The position numbers and the translations under genes were made by a program. The notes beneath the pieces were generated by a model. The model did not search any database. It worked only from the letters and a program-made list of their open reading frames with translations, and was not told the origin of the DNA. This document shows positions 25,241 through 35,348 of a stretch of DNA of 64,000 bases, in pieces (position 1 is the first letter of the stretch; each line of letters starts with the position of its first letter). This DNA is from an uncultured Pelagibacteraceae bacterium. GTDB lineage: Bacteria > Pseudomonadota > Alphaproteobacteria > Pelagibacterales > Pelagibacteraceae. The stretch covers positions 1 through 64,000 of the forward strand of contig CACIOP010000005.1 in assembly GCA_902588315.1 (NCBI GenBank), given 5' to 3'.

Positions 25241-25602
25241 TCCACCATTTTCCCCACTCGTTCACCTCCAAATAAATGAAAATGTAAATGAGGCACTTCT
25301 TGACCACCGTGATCACTAATGTTTGCTAAAGCTCTATAGCCTTTGCCTACCTCTGTTGAAATACCTAGCGTTTTAGCAACTATATTAATACCTTTTAACA
25401 AACCAACCATTTCCTCAGAAGAAGCATTTAAACTAAAATCATCTAGATCAACATATTTTCCTTTAGGGATTACTAGTGCATGAATTTTTTTCTGAGGATT
25501 AATGTCATGAAATGATAAAACAAAATCGTCCTCATATATTTTATTACAAGGGATCTCTCCGCGTAAAATTTTTGCAAAAATGTTATTATCGTCGTAACTC
25601 AT
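25237..25602 (-). CDS. HIT family protein (HinT-like)
   Basis: A 121-residue histidine-triad nucleotide-binding protein. The catalytic triad motif HLHFHLFGG is at the C-terminal end, and the start NIFAKILRGEIPCNKIYED is a family hallmark. HinT-type enzymes hydrolyse AMP-lysine or aminoacyl-adenylates. It overlaps hisE by 4 bases and the GNAT gene by 4 bases. This his-hit linkage is frequent in alphaproteobacteria. Confidence 0.93.
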   Translation of the reverse strand: MSYDDNNIFAKILRGEIPCNKIYEDDFVLSFHDINPQKKIHALVIPKGKYVDLDDFSLNASSEEMVGLLKGINIVAKTLGISTEVGKGYRALANISDHGGQEVPHLHFHLFGGERVGKMVE

Positions 25603-25871
25603 TTTTTTCTTTTTTCTAGCTCTGACATGACCTCTTCAATTTTTACATCATTAGCCTCTAAATACATTAGCAAATGGTAAAATACATCTGCAGCTTCATG
25701 AATTTTATTAGAATTTTTTTCTACAGCTTCAATTAATTCATCAACTTCTTCTAAAACTTTTGCTTTACTTAATGATTTATCTGTAAGCAACTTATTAGTA
25801 TAAGAACCTTCAACAGGCAAAGATTTTCTCTCTCGTGCAAGTTTAATTAAGTTTTCTAATGTGTTAAGCAT
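25599..25871 (-). CDS. hisE: Phosphoribosyl-ATP pyrophosphatase HisE
   Basis: A 90-residue all-helical pyrophosphatase for the second step of histidine synthesis, not fused to HisI. Motifs: SYTNKLL, KVLEEVDELIEAV and HEAADVFYHLLMYLE with the metal-binding acidic residues. It follows hisF by one base and overlaps the HIT gene. Confidence 0.94.
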   Translation of the reverse strand: MLNTLENLIKLARERKSLPVEGSYTNKLLTDKSLSKAKVLEEVDELIEAVEKNSNKIHEAADVFYHLLMYLEANDVKIEEVMSELEKRKK

Positions 25872-25872
25872 A

Positions 25873-26628
25873 TTAAATTCTAACAGGAATTCCTTTTGAA
25901 TCCAAATACTCCTTAGCTTCTTTTACAGAATGTTTGCCATAGTGAAATATTGATGCTGCTAAAACTGCGCTTGCATTTCCTAATTTGATTCCATCTACTA
26001 AATGATCTAGATTTCCTACTCCGCCTGAAGCAATAACTGGAATATTTACCGTAGAAGATATCTTAGACATAAGTTCTATATCATAACCAACTTGAGTACC
26101 ATCCCGATCCATAGAAGTAACTAGAAGCTCGCCTGCTCCACTATCTTCCATTTTTTTTGCAAATTCTATGACATCAATTCCAGTATTATTTCTTCCACCA
26201 TGAGTAAATATTTCCCATTTGTCCACATTTTTTTTAGCATCTATCGCAACCACAATGCATTGTGACCCAAATTTTTTTGAACTTTGTTCAACTACTTCCG
26301 GATTTTGAACTGCAGCAGTATTGATTGATACTTTGTCTGCACCACAGTTCAGTAGTTTGCTGATGTCATCAACACTTCTAACACCACCTCCAACTGTCAG
26401 AGGAACAAAACATTTCTTCGATGTTTTCTCTACTACATCGTAAATAGTATCTCTATTTTCATTTGATGCAGTTATGTCTAAAAAACAAATTTCGTCTGCA
26501 CCGCCGTCTGAGTAAATTTCAGCTTGTTCAACAGGATCACCTGCATCCTGCAGATCAACAAAGTTAATTCCTTTTACAACACGGCCGTTTTTCACGTCTA
26601 AACAAGGTATTATTCTATTTTTAAGCAT
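25873..26628 (-). CDS. hisF: Imidazole glycerol phosphate synthase subunit HisF
   Basis: A 251-residue TIM barrel, the cyclase subunit that accepts ammonia from HisH and makes IGP plus AICAR. Seen: [15 protein letters not shown] with catalytic Asp near residue 11, [20 protein letters not shown] with the second Asp, and PVIASGGVG. The released AICAR feeds PurH. It overlaps hisA by 8 bases. Confidence 0.97.
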   Translation of the reverse strand: MLKNRIIPCLDVKNGRVVKGINFVDLQDAGDPVEQAEIYSDGGADEICFLDITASNENRDTIYDVVEKTSKKCFVPLTVGGGVRSVDDISKLLNCGADKVSINTAAVQNPEVVEQSSKKFGSQCIVVAIDAKKNVDKWEIFTHGGRNNTGIDVIEFAKKMEDSGAGELLVTSMDRDGTQVGYDIELMSKISSTVNIPVIASGGVGNLDHLVDGIKLGNASAVLAASIFHYGKHSVKEAKEYLDSKGIPVRI

Positions 26629-27346
26629 CTAATTCCTTAGCTAATTCATCTAATTTGATATCACCATCATAGATGGCTTTCCCTACTATGATACCTTCGA
26701 TATTCTTATTATTAAATTCTTTAGCTTTTTTAATATCATCTATTGATGAAACTCCACCCGATATAATTACTGGGCAATTGGATGTATTAGCAATCTTTGC
26801 TGTCTCTTCAAAATTAGGACTTTGCTTCATTCCATCTCTATTAATATCGGTATAAATCAACCTACTTGCACCATAATCATTAACTTCTTTCAAATAATCT
26901 AGAGTTAATTGGTTTGAATTTTCTTTCCAACCAGAAACAGACAAATAACCATCTTTAGCATCTAAACCTAAGGCAATTTGATTTGGAAATTTTTCACAAG
27001 CTGCTTTTAAAAAATTTTTATCTTTAATAGCCGCACTACCCAAAATAACTTTTTCAACACCAGCATCAGTATACTTTTGTATACTTTCAAAATTTCTTAC
27101 TCCTCCACCAATTTCTATTTTAAGATCAAATTTAGTAACTATTTCTCCAATAATGTCCAAATTTACTGTTTTACCAGTTAATGCTCCATCCAAATCAACT
27201 ATGTGCAAGTTTTTAAAACCATGATCTTTGTATTTATCTGCTTGTTCAATTGGGGACATTTCATATTCAGTTTTATTGTCAAAGTCTCCTTTAACTAACC
27301 TCACACATTTTTTATCTTTAATATCTATAGCTGGGAATATTTTCAT
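26621..27346 (-). CDS. hisA: ProFAR isomerase HisA
   Basis: A 241-residue TIM barrel that isomerises ProFAR to PRFAR. Seen: [36 protein letters not shown], and [13 protein letters not shown]. It lies directly after hisH with no gap and overlaps hisF by 8 bases. Confidence 0.96.
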   Translation of the reverse strand: MKIFPAIDIKDKKCVRLVKGDFDNKTEYEMSPIEQADKYKDHGFKNLHIVDLDGALTGKTVNLDIIGEIVTKFDLKIEIGGGVRNFESIQKYTDAGVEKVILGSAAIKDKNFLKAACEKFPNQIALGLDAKDGYLSVSGWKENSNQLTLDYLKEVNDYGASRLIYTDINRDGMKQSPNFEETAKIANTSNCPVIISGGVSSIDDIKKAKEFNNKNIEGIIVGKAIYDGDIKLDELAKELDA

Positions 27347-27973
27347 TTACAAATTTATAAAATTATCAATTATTTTAAGTCCAATTTTATCACTTTTCTC
27401 AGGGTGAAATTGTGTTCCAAAAATATTTTCTTTTTCAATAGAGCAAACAATATTTGATGAATAATCAGTCGTTGCTGATATTACATTTTTATCTTCTGGT
27501 AAAAATTCATAACTGTGAACAAAATACATGTGAGAATTATTTTCTATACCTTTAAAAATTTTACTGTCCTTAACAATACTAATTTCATTCCAACCAATGT
27601 GAGGGAGTTTATATTTTCCATTTTGATTATCTATTTTTGATACTTTTCCAGAAATCCAACCAAGACCCTTGGTTTCTATTTCCTCATAGCCGACGTCCGC
27701 AAACATTTGAAGTCCTACGCAAATTCCAAGAAGTGGTTTTTTTTTGTTAATTGCAAATTCACTTAATGTATCAACTAAACCACTGATATTGTTAAGTGCA
27801 TCGATACAACTCTTAAACGAACCCTGCCCTGGTAATACAACTTTATCTGAAGATTTAATCTTATTTAAATCTGAAGTTACCTCTATATTTACCTTATCTT
27901 TAGCAACCTCTTTAAAAGAATTTATCACCGAGCTTATATTGCCCGAATTATAATCAACAATTGTGACTTTCAT
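27347..27973 (-). CDS. hisH: Imidazole glycerol phosphate synthase subunit HisH
   Basis: A 208-residue class I glutaminase. The nucleophile Cys is in PLLGICVGLQMF, the oxyanion motif is LPGQGSF, and the His/Glu pair is in GTQFHPEKS. It releases ammonia for HisF. It starts 5 bases after hisB and abuts hisA. Confidence 0.96.
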   Translation of the reverse strand: MKVTIVDYNSGNISSVINSFKEVAKDKVNIEVTSDLNKIKSSDKVVLPGQGSFKSCIDALNNISGLVDTLSEFAINKKKPLLGICVGLQMFADVGYEEIETKGLGWISGKVSKIDNQNGKYKLPHIGWNEISIVKDSKIFKGIENNSHMYFVHSYEFLPEDKNVISATTDYSSNIVCSIEKENIFGTQFHPEKSDKIGLKIIDNFINL

Positions 27974-27978
27974 TAAAC

Positions 27979-28569
27979 TTATAATGAGCCTTTAGTGGAT
28001 GGAATGCTCTTTTTGTTTCTTGGATCCATCTCTAATGCAGCTCTTAATGATCTTGCTAAAGCTTTATAACAAGACTCAATAATGTGGTGGCTATTGTCCC
28101 CATAAATATTTTCTATGTGCATTGTAATGCCTGCAGATTGAGAAAATGCTTGGAACCATTCTTTAAATAACTCTGTGTCCATCTCCCCAAGTTTTTCAAC
28201 TTTCAATTTTACTTTCCAAATCAGATAAGGTCTGTTTGAAACATCGATAGCGACCCTTGTTAATGTTTCATCCATTGGAATAACTGTGTGAGCATATCTT
28301 TTTATTCCCACAAATTTTTTAGCAGCTTTTTTTAAAGCTTCACCAATGGCAATTCCTGTATCTTCAGTTGTATGATGAAGATCAATGTGAGTATCTCCTT
28401 TTGCTTTAACTTTTAAATCAATTAGTGAATGCTTTGATAATTGTTCAAGCATGTGGTCTAGAAAACCTATGCCAGTGTCAATTTGGTATTTACCTTTGCC
28501 GTCAATATTAACTTCAACATTGATGCTGGTTTCTTTTGTTTTTCGAGATACTTTTCCTTTTCTAGCCAT
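27979..28569 (-). CDS. hisB: Imidazoleglycerol-phosphate dehydratase HisB
   Basis: A 196-residue monofunctional dehydratase, as in most alphaproteobacteria. Metal-binding His motifs: [27 protein letters not shown], and [14 protein letters not shown] near the end. It is first of the operon hisB-hisH-hisA-hisF-hisE-hit-GNAT, divergent from hslV across about 89 bases. Confidence 0.97.
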   Translation of the reverse strand: MARKGKVSRKTKETSINVEVNIDGKGKYQIDTGIGFLDHMLEQLSKHSLIDLKVKAKGDTHIDLHHTTEDTGIAIGEALKKAAKKFVGIKRYAHTVIPMDETLTRVAIDVSNRPYLIWKVKLKVEKLGEMDTELFKEWFQAFSQSAGITMHIENIYGDNSHHIIESCYKALARSLRAALEMDPRNKKSIPSTKGSL

Positions 28570-28623
28570 ATATTTTTAATGGTATACATACATAATCCAA
28601 CTATATCAATATCAGTCTAAACA

Positions 28624-28653
28624 CTTGAAGTATCAAAAATAGTTACCATTTAT
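28624..28653 (+). promoter_or_regulatory. Probable heat-shock (RpoH-type) promoter of hslVU
   Basis: CTTGAAG at 28624-28630 followed by CCATTTAT at 28646-28653, close to the sigma-32 pattern CTTGAA then CCCCATNT with normal spacing. The next expected position for transcription start coincides almost exactly with the hslV ATG (28659), suggesting a leaderless or nearly leaderless message. Read by eye. Confidence 0.55.
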
Positions 28654-28658
28654 TAGGT

Positions 28659-29174
28659 ATGACAACAATTGTACTAGTTAGAAAAAATAATGAAGTCGTA
28701 GTTGCTGGTGATGGACAAGTCAGTATGGGAAATACTGTTGTCAAAAGTACAGCTTCAAAGGTCAGAAAGATTGAAAAAAGAGATGTGGTTGCTGGATTTG
28801 CAGGATCAACTGCTGATGCATTAACTTTATTTGAGAGATTAGAAGGTAAATTGGAAAAACATGCGGGAAATTTATCCAGAGCTGCTGTTGAATTAGCAAA
28901 AGATTGGAGAACAGATAAATACTTAAGAAGATTAGAGGCATTGATGGCTGTTGGAGATAAAAATAATAGTTATATTATTTCTGGAACTGGGGATGTCTTA
29001 GAGCCTGAAGGAGATGTGATTGGAATAGGCTCAGGTGGTAATTACGCTTTAGCTGCAGGAAAAGTTTTAATTGAAGGTAATATGTCTGCTGAGGAAGTCG
29101 CCAAAAAAGCAATTAAGGTAGCAGCTGATATCTGTGTTTTCACAAATGATAATGTAAGAATAGAAAAAATTTAA
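28659..29174 (+). CDS. hslV: ATP-dependent protease peptidase subunit HslV
   Basis: A 171-residue Ntn-hydrolase. After removal of Met the nucleophile Thr (TTIVLVRK) is exposed; [14 protein letters not shown] and [16 protein letters not shown] follow. It forms a double hexamer capped by HslU and degrades misfolded proteins. hslU starts at the next base. A RpoH-like promoter precedes it. Confidence 0.97.
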   Translation: MTTIVLVRKNNEVVVAGDGQVSMGNTVVKSTASKVRKIEKRDVVAGFAGSTADALTLFERLEGKLEKHAGNLSRAAVELAKDWRTDKYLRRLEALMAVGDKNNSYIISGTGDVLEPEGDVIGIGSGGNYALAAGKVLIEGNMSAEEVAKKAIKVAADICVFTNDNVRIEKI

Positions 29175-30548
29175 ATGGATAAATCAAACGTAACGCAACT
29201 GCACCCAAAGGATAAAAGTGAAAAAGAAGAAGCTTCTTTAGTAAGTTCTCTATCTCCAAGAGAAATAGTTTCAGAATTAGATAGATTCGTTGTTGGACAA
29301 AACAAAGCTAAGAGAGCTGTTGCTGTTGCATTAAGAAATAGATGGAGAAGACAAGCTCTTAAGGGTGAAATGAGAAATGAAGTTTTACCAAAAAATATTT
29401 TAATGATTGGGCCGACAGGAGTTGGTAAAACAGAAATTTCAAGAAGATTATCAAAATTAGCTGAAGCACCTTTTGTTAAAGTCGAAGCAACAAGATTTAC
29501 TGAAGTTGGTTATGTAGGAAGAGATGTTGAGCAAATTGTAAGGGACCTGATTGAGATTGCGATTTCAATGGAGAAAGTAAAAAAACGAAAAGAAGTTTTT
29601 GCACAAGCCCAAAAGGCAGCTGAGGAAAAAGTTTTAGACGCTTTGGTTGGAAAAAAAGCAAGTTTGGCAACTAGAGAAAGTTTTAGGAAAAGATTAAGAA
29701 ACGGTGATTTAGATGATAATGAAATCGAAATAGCCGTAAGTGACACTGGTTCTGGTGGTGCTTCTTTTGAAATCCCAGGTATGCCAGGTGCAAATGTTGG
29801 CATGATCAACATTGGTGAAATGATTGGCAAATCAATGGGAAATAAAGAAAAAAAGAAAAAAATGACAGTAAAAGAATCTCATGAAATTTTAATTAATGAT
29901 GAATCTGACAAACTAATTGAACAAGATAAAATTATTAAAGCTGCAAAACTTTCAACTGAAAATAATGGAATAGTGTTCTTAGATGAAATTGATAAAATTT
30001 CAGCAAGAACTGATAGGGTTGGAGGTGATGTTTCAAGAGAAGGTGTTCAAAGAGATTTATTACCTTTAATTGAAGGAACGACTGTCAATACAAAACATGG
30101 TCCAATTAAGACTGATCATATCTTATTTATTGCCTCTGGAGCATTTCAGCTTGCAAAACCATCTGATTTACTTCCTGAGTTACAAGGAAGATTGCCAATT
30201 AGGGTTGAGCTTGAGGCTTTAACTAGTGAAGATTTTAAAAGAATATTAAGAGAACCTGATTTTAGTTTAATCAAACAGTATGTGGCTCTTTTAAAAACTG
30301 AGAATGTTGATCTCGAATTTTCAGATGATGGTATAGATGCGATTGCAAATATTGCATCAGAAGTAAATGCTACAATAGAAAACATTGGAGCAAGAAGATT
30401 ACATACAATAATAGAAAAAATTTTAGATGATATTAGCTTTACAGCTACGGATCGTTCAGGTGAGAAAATTATAATTGATAAGGAATATATTAATAAAAAT
30501 TTAGACACTCTGGTAAAAGATACAGATCTCTCTAAGTTTATACTTTAA
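29175..30548 (+). CDS. hslU: ATP-dependent protease ATPase subunit HslU
   Basis: A 457-residue AAA+ unfoldase of the HslUV complex. N-terminal [16 protein letters not shown], Walker [12 protein letters not shown], a helical I-domain between, Walker [13 protein letters not shown], and the sensor region [11 protein letters not shown]. The last residues DLSKFIL match the tail that inserts into HslV. Its end overlaps the convergent sulfotransferase by 4 bases. Confidence 0.97.
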   Translation: MDKSNVTQLHPKDKSEKEEASLVSSLSPREIVSELDRFVVGQNKAKRAVAVALRNRWRRQALKGEMRNEVLPKNILMIGPTGVGKTEISRRLSKLAEAPFVKVEATRFTEVGYVGRDVEQIVRDLIEIAISMEKVKKRKEVFAQAQKAAEEKVLDALVGKKASLATRESFRKRLRNGDLDDNEIEIAVSDTGSGGASFEIPGMPGANVGMINIGEMIGKSMGNKEKKKKMTVKESHEILINDESDKLIEQDKIIKAAKLSTENNGIVFLDEIDKISARTDRVGGDVSREGVQRDLLPLIEGTTVNTKHGPIKTDHILFIASGAFQLAKPSDLLPELQGRLPIRVELEALTSEDFKRILREPDFSLIKQYVALLKTENVDLEFSDDGIDAIANIASEVNATIENIGARRLHTIIEKILDDISFTATDRSGEKIIIDKEYINKNLDTLVKDTDLSKFIL

Positions 30549-31402
30549 ATATAGTTCAATTCTATCATTTCTTTTTTAAAAGCACTTTCTAATTTATTCT
30601 TAATTTCGTATGGCAAAGTATTTTTCCAATCTCTTTTTTTTCCATATTTAAAAAAAGTTATTTTTTTTTGATCTTTATTGTTGATTGCCTCTGGGAAGCC
30701 CTTTTCTTTCTCAAGTTTTTGTAAATTATTAAAATTAGTAGTCAACAACACATTTTCTAATTTTTTGTGATCAATTTTTATTTTTGAGTTCATAATCTTA
30801 CTTAAAAACTCCAATACACTCAAAAAAATTTTTTCTGGGTTAAGCACCAAATCTTCATATTTTATTAATAAATATCTATTGAATTTTTTAAACTCTTTCC
30901 AAGAATTATAATTATCTGACCATGATCCCATATGTGTAAGAACGTTTGTTTCAAATTTATTATAATCTTTAATTCCTTTTAGATATTTAAAAGAAACCAA
31001 GTCTTCAGCTGATTGTTTAAGTGTTGTTTCATAATGATTAGAATAAGATGTAACAACATTTCTGGGGTCTCTCACAATATATATGACACCTAGAGTGTTG
31101 TCTAAATTCGTAAAATGATGTCCATTTATAGAACTAAGAGTGCTGTGGGTTTTTATAAATAATAATGATTTTTTATAGTTTTTATTTATAGACTCCTGAG
31201 CTTTAATATAATTTTTAACTACCTCTTTTTCATCTGTAATATCAATACCTAAATTTTTGAATAAATTTATATGAGGAAAAAATTTAACATATTTTAATTT
31301 ATCAAAATCAAATAAACCATCTTTTGTAAAAAAATAAGCTGTTAACATTGACCTTAAATAAGTATTTCCACTTTTTGGATATGATGCTAGCCATAAAATC
31401 AT
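30545..31402 (-). CDS. Sulfotransferase domain protein
   Basis: A 285-residue PAPS-dependent sulfotransferase. The 5'-phosphosulfate loop is [15 protein letters not shown] at the N-terminus and the 3'-phosphate motif is [16 protein letters not shown] near residue 110. It also shows [12 protein letters not shown], another family mark. No signal peptide. Sulfotransferases of this type modify lipids, glycans or small molecules; the acceptor is unknown. It stands between core genes hslU and smr and looks like an accessory insertion. Confidence 0.87.
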   Translation of the reverse strand: MILWLASYPKSGNTYLRSMLTAYFFTKDGLFDFDKLKYVKFFPHINLFKNLGIDITDEKEVVKNYIKAQESINKNYKKSLLFIKTHSTLSSINGHHFTNLDNTLGVIYIVRDPRNVVTSYSNHYETTLKQSAEDLVSFKYLKGIKDYNKFETNVLTHMGSWSDNYNSWKEFKKFNRYLLIKYEDLVLNPEKIFLSVLEFLSKIMNSKIKIDHKKLENVLLTTNFNNLQKLEKEKGFPEAINNKDQKKITFFKYGKKRDWKNTLPYEIKNKLESAFKKEMIELNYI

Positions 31403-31420
31403 AATTTTAAATATAATAAA

Positions 31421-31843
31421 TTATTTTTTTTTATTTTTTTTTTTTACATATATATAAAAAGCACCTGAACCACCATCTTCTTTGTTCGCATCTGATATCT
31501 TGTTTATAAATTTCATTAAATTTTTGTTATTCATGATAAATTCGGGAACTGAATATTTTAATATTCCTAATTCTTTCGAGACATATGGATCTTTTTCATT
31601 ATCAGAATGAAGGCCTTTGCCAGTTACAACAATTAATTTACTAATATTTTCTGAATACGCTTTATTTATTAATTCTTCTATTGCTCTGTTAGCATCATCT
31701 AAAGTATAACCATGAAGATCGATTGATTTAGTTCTAAATAATTTCTTTTCTTGATTTTTAAAATCTTTATCTAAAATTTTTTCTTTACTGTTAATAAATT
31801 TGTTCCAATCTTTTCTATCTTTATCTGAAATATTATTGGTCAA
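31421..31843 (-). CDS. Smr domain protein
   Basis: A 140-residue protein with a C-terminal Smr (small MutS-related) domain: DLHGYTLDDANRAIEELI, then VVTGKGLHS and GGSGAFYIYVKKK. Smr domains are nucleases or nucleic-acid binding modules. The only in-frame start seems to be TTG at 31843, which follows the stop of the Tim44-like gene without any gap. The pair Tim44-like/Smr is common in alphaproteobacteria. Confidence 0.86.
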   Translation of the reverse strand: MTNNISDKDRKDWNKFINSKEKILDKDFKNQEKKLFRTKSIDLHGYTLDDANRAIEELINKAYSENISKLIVVTGKGLHSDNEKDPYVSKELGILKYSVPEFIMNNKNLMKFINKISDANKEDGGSGAFYIYVKKKNKKK

Positions 31844-32440
31844 TTATGTTAATATATTAACTAACTTCCAGTTTGGATTAGTTGATGTAATGTCTCTTGA
31901 AAATACCCAAGTATCATAAATTTTTTTTGTTTTTTCTGGATCACCTGATATAATTTTTTTATCTTTATCTCTAATACATGTTATAACCTCAGCAATAAAA
32001 TCTACTGTAACATTTAAAATTTTACCAATATACTTGTGCTCTTTTATTGTTGCCGAATTTACTCCAATGAAAGTAATTTCTGCAAAATGTCCTCTGGAGG
32101 TTCTATCTTTGAGAGCTTGATTAAATTGATTATAGATCTCATCATTTAAAAGCGGTCTACTTGTTGTGATTTTGTTATCGTTATCACTAAAATCAGTGAT
32201 AACTGTCTCATAAGCAATTTTTGCGCCTTTAATAAATTCTTTTTGCGCCTCTTCGTTAAAATTTTCATTTATTTTTTTGGACTTGTCTTGATTTACAGTT
32301 TTTAAAACTTCCTTAAGTTGAGATGATGTTTTACCTTCAAAACCGGTTCGTTTACCCAATATTCCTCTTAGTCTAAGAAAAATAAACCCTGCAATCATAG
32401 CTAATAAAATTATATCTATGTATTCGAAACTATAATTCAT
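31844..32440 (-). CDS. Tim44/TimA-like adaptor protein
   Basis: A 198-residue protein with one N-terminal membrane helix (IDIILLAMIAGFIFLRLRGILG) and a C-terminal Tim44-like domain, which in mitochondria links the TIM23 translocon to Hsp70. Alphaproteobacterial TimA is its likely ancestor. It is divergent from fxsA and secB, an arrangement seen widely in this class. Confidence 0.85.
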   Translation of the reverse strand: MNYSFEYIDIILLAMIAGFIFLRLRGILGKRTGFEGKTSSQLKEVLKTVNQDKSKKINENFNEEAQKEFIKGAKIAYETVITDFSDNDNKITTSRPLLNDEIYNQFNQALKDRTSRGHFAEITFIGVNSATIKEHKYIGKILNVTVDFIAEVITCIRDKDKKIISGDPEKTKKIYDTWVFSRDITSTNPNWKLVNILT

Positions 32441-32498
32441 TAGTTAATAGTAATTACAATGTTGATTAATTTCAACCAGCAATTTAGATTAGAGACAA

Positions 32499-32927
32499 AT
32501 GAACTCAATTTTGTTATTTATAATTTTAGTTCCAATTATAGAGATTTACCTTTTAATTAAAGTTGGCGCTCAAATTGGAGCGATAACAACTATAATTCTA
32601 ATTTTTATAACAGCAATTATTGGTGTTTATTATGCTAAATATGAGGGACTTAATACTCTCAAATCAGCTTTTGTAGAATTAAGTAAAAATATAACACCTG
32701 CATATGAAGTTGTATCTGCTGCAGCTATTGCATTTGGAGCGTTGTTACTAATCGTTCCAGGATTTTTTACTGACTTTTTGGGTTTTACTATAATTCTTCC
32801 AATAACTAGAAAATTTTTATTCAGAAAAATCTTAAAAAACTTCAAATACGACAAACCAAAAAAAAATAATTTTATTGATGGAGAATTTGAAGATATAGAA
32901 GACGAAAATAATGACAGAAAAATATAA
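32499..32927 (+). CDS. fxsA: FxsA family membrane protein
   Basis: A 142-residue membrane protein with three to four helices. Family residues: PIIEIYLLIKVGAQIGAITTI, and PGFFTDFLGFTIILPITRKF. FxsA affects phage F exclusion in E. coli; its native role is unclear. The acidic C-terminus overlaps the secB start by 17 bases. Confidence 0.9.
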   Translation: MNSILLFIILVPIIEIYLLIKVGAQIGAITTIILIFITAIIGVYYAKYEGLNTLKSAFVELSKNITPAYEVVSAAAIAFGALLLIVPGFFTDFLGFTIILPITRKFLFRKILKNFKYDKPKKNNFIDGEFEDIEDENNDRKI

Positions 32928-33333
32928 AATAATAGCTAAGTATATTAAAGATATGTCAAGCGAAACTAGAAATTTAGAAACCTATTTATTTGTTAAAGAA
33001 CGTATTAGAGATTATTCACTAACTATAGATATTCAATCTAAAGCATTAAAAAATAAACATGTGGAGGTGGATACCACTCTTAAATTTGAAGACAAATCCG
33101 AAAATGAAAAAAAATCTTATTTTGAAATGACTTTTTCATCAATAGTTAAAATAAATGAAAATATAAACGAAAAAAAAGAAATACAGAAAATAATTTTAAG
33201 TGATGTTCAGGTTGAAATTTATCCAGATTTAGAAAATGCATTTGAAAGTATGCTCAATAATTCTGGCTACCCTGATATGAAAATAGAAAAAAAAATAGAT
33301 TTTGAAAAATTATATAATAATAGATTTAACTAA
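32911..33333 (+). CDS. secB: Protein-export chaperone SecB
   Basis: A 140-residue SecB. Seen: an N-terminal YIKDMSSE stretch, LTIDIQSKAL, VEVDTTLKF, and YFEMTFSSIVKI, which are the beta strands forming the client groove. The usual GGFPP-type end is altered to SGYPDMKIEKKIDFEKLY. It keeps exported proteins unfolded and passes them to SecA. Sequence is diverged, but the position between fxsA/Tim44 and dnaQ is the classic alphaproteobacterial secB site. Confidence 0.8.
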   Translation: MTEKYKIIAKYIKDMSSETRNLETYLFVKERIRDYSLTIDIQSKALKNKHVEVDTTLKFEDKSENEKKSYFEMTFSSIVKINENINEKKEIQKIILSDVQVEIYPDLENAFESMLNNSGYPDMKIEKKIDFEKLYNNRFN

Positions 33334-33991
33334 AATAATTTTTTTTAAGAAATTTACTCAAATATTGTTTATGTTTTTTAAACTCTACTGATGAGGGAGT
33401 TATAATTTTTTTGAAATAAGAAACACTAATATTATCACTAATTCTGCTATTGCTTTCATTTTCTTGAAAATCTAAACTTGGTTCCTTTTGGTCTATTAAA
33501 TTTATGTAAACTTTTGAAAGTAAATCGCAATCGATTAAAGCTGTATGATTAATTCTTTTTGAATTATCAATTCTATATCGTTTACAAAGGGCATCTAAAC
33601 TAACCTGAGAGCCTGGAAATTTTTCTCTTGCGATAACCAAAGTGTCAATAATTTCATTTTTAATTCTACCTTTTCCGGAAAGTAATAACTCATTGTTCAA
33701 ATGCGCAAGATCAAATTCTGCATTATGGATAATTAATCTTTTGTCTTTTATAAACTCTAAAAACTCATCTTCTACTTCTTTAAATTTTTTTTGATTTAAC
33801 AAAAACTCATCTGAATACCCATGAACCTTAAATGCTTTTTCAGAAACCTTCCTTTCAGGATTTAAGTAACAATGAAATTTGTTTTTAGTGGGTATTAAAT
33901 TTTCTAGTTCAATACATCCAATTTCGACAATTCTATGTCCTTCTTTAACCGAAATACCCGTGGTTTCTGTATCTAATACTATCTCTTTCAT
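33326..33991 (-). CDS. dnaQ: DNA polymerase III epsilon subunit DnaQ
   Basis: A 221-residue 3'-5' proofreading exonuclease. Exo I motif LDTETTGIS, Exo II HNAEFDLAHL, and Exo III HTALIDCDLL with acidic metal ligands are all present. The C-terminal tail that binds the polymerase is diverged. It abuts coaE. It belongs to the minus-strand block ppsR-maf-aroE-coaE-dnaQ next to the proposed origin. Confidence 0.95.
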   Translation of the reverse strand: MKEIVLDTETTGISVKEGHRIVEIGCIELENLIPTKNKFHCYLNPERKVSEKAFKVHGYSDEFLLNQKKFKEVEDEFLEFIKDKRLIIHNAEFDLAHLNNELLLSGKGRIKNEIIDTLVIAREKFPGSQVSLDALCKRYRIDNSKRINHTALIDCDLLSKVYINLIDQKEPSLDFQENESNSRISDNISVSYFKKIITPSSVEFKKHKQYLSKFLKKNYFS

Positions 33992-34561
33992 TTATAAAAT
34001 TTCATTTAATATTTTCTTTATACTCTTTTTCAAAGATTTTTTCTTGAAATTATTCTTAATGATAAAATTTGATTTTCTCCTCTTGTATAGAGAAGAAAAC
34101 TGAATCATTTTAAATTTTTTTATAAGTTTATGATTGAAATTTTGTCTTTTTTTCAATCTTTTTTCTATCTCTAATCTATTTGAATCTATAAAAATTAATA
34201 TGTCATTTTTATTGTTAATTTTATTTTCTAATAACAAAGGTATATCTAATATTACTATTTTCTTATTTTTATTCTTTTTTAAAAATAGTTTTAATGACTT
34301 TTTGATCTCTAAGTGAACTACAGTAATTATTTTTTTTAAATTCACTTTATTGCTTAATATTGCTTTTGTAATTTCATTTTTATTTATTGGAAACGATGTG
34401 ATATATTTGGGTAATTTTTTTTTTAATTTTTTGAAAATTTTTTTATCTTTTTTATAAAGTATAGATACTTCATGATCTGCATTAAAGACCGGATATCCAA
34501 ATTTACTAGCAACATAACTTTTGCCTGAACCAATATCTCCTAAAATTCCTATTCTAATCAT
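33992..34561 (-). CDS. coaE: Dephospho-CoA kinase CoaE
   Basis: A 189-residue kinase for the last step of CoA synthesis. P-loop GILGDIGSGKSYVA, the substrate motif FNADHEVSILY and LDIPLLLE are visible. The C-terminal half is extremely Lys-rich. It overlaps aroE by 8 bases. Confidence 0.93.
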   Translation of the reverse strand: MIRIGILGDIGSGKSYVASKFGYPVFNADHEVSILYKKDKKIFKKLKKKLPKYITSFPINKNEITKAILSNKVNLKKIITVVHLEIKKSLKLFLKKNKNKKIVILDIPLLLENKINNKNDILIFIDSNRLEIEKRLKKRQNFNHKLIKKFKMIQFSSLYKRRKSNFIIKNNFKKKSLKKSIKKILNEIL

Positions 34562-35348
34562 TGTTTAAAATTTCAAGCACCTCACTATTAATCTTTGGCT
34601 CTATTCCATGCCAAATTTTAAAAGCTTCAAATGCTTGGTAAACAAACATCAATTTGCCATTTTCTGTTTTGCTTCCAAGTTTTTTTGCCTCTTTTAAAAA
34701 ATTAGTTTCTACAGGATTATAAATTACATCATAAAATAATTTATTATTTATAGATTTTGAAAAATTTAAATTAATTGTTTCCCCGTTTAAGCCCAGGCTG
34801 GTAGCATTTATAATAACATCAAAATCAGTTATTTCTCCCCAATCTACTATTTTTAAACTGTGAAATTGCGATTTTAAATCTTCTGCTTTTTTTTTAGTTC
34901 TGTTGCTAATAATTATTTCAGACACATTCATTTTTTTTAAAGCAAAAATTATTGATGGCACAACTCCACCTGCGCCTAAAATAAATATTTTTTTACCTTG
35001 AATATTAAAATTCAATTCTTCTATAGCCTTGGTAAACCCAGCAATATCTGTATTATGTCCAACTAAATTGTCATTACTTAAAATTATCGTATTTACCGAC
35101 TGAGTTTGCTCTGCTTCTGGACTTAATTGATCTAAATAAGGAATTACTGCTTTTTTAAATGGAACAGTGACGTTTATACCATTTATTTTTTTTTCTTTAA
35201 CCTGAGAGATTACGGATTGTATATCGCCTTTATTAATTTTTTTTCTATCATAAACAGCCTTAATGTTATTTTTTGTGAGCCAATAATTGTGAAGTTTGGG
35301 TGATAAAGAATGATCAATAGGATTTCCAATAACAAAATATTTTTTCAT
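34554..35348 (-). CDS. aroE: Shikimate dehydrogenase AroE
   Basis: A 264-residue NADP-dependent enzyme converting 3-dehydroshikimate to shikimate. Seen: GNPIDHSLSPKLHN, NVTVPFK with the catalytic Lys, GHNTDIAGF, and the dinucleotide motif LGAGGV. It shares one base with maf and overlaps coaE by 8 bases. Confidence 0.95.
   Translation of the reverse strand: MKKYFVIGNPIDHSLSPKLHNYWLTKNNIKAVYDRKKINKGDIQSVISQVKEKKINGINVTVPFKKAVIPYLDQLSPEAEQTQSVNTIILSNDNLVGHNTDIAGFTKAIEELNFNIQGKKIFILGAGGVVPSIIFALKKMNVSEIIISNRTKKKAEDLKSQFHSLKIVDWGEITDFDVIINATSLGLNGETINLNFSKSINNKLFYDVIYNPVETNFLKEAKKLGSKTENGKLMFVYQAFEAFKIWHGIEPKINSEVLEILNND

Noticed and set aside
29510-29830. 106-residue ORF opposite hslU
   Set aside because: Shadow of a strongly conserved gene; overlaps its full domain with no independent signal.
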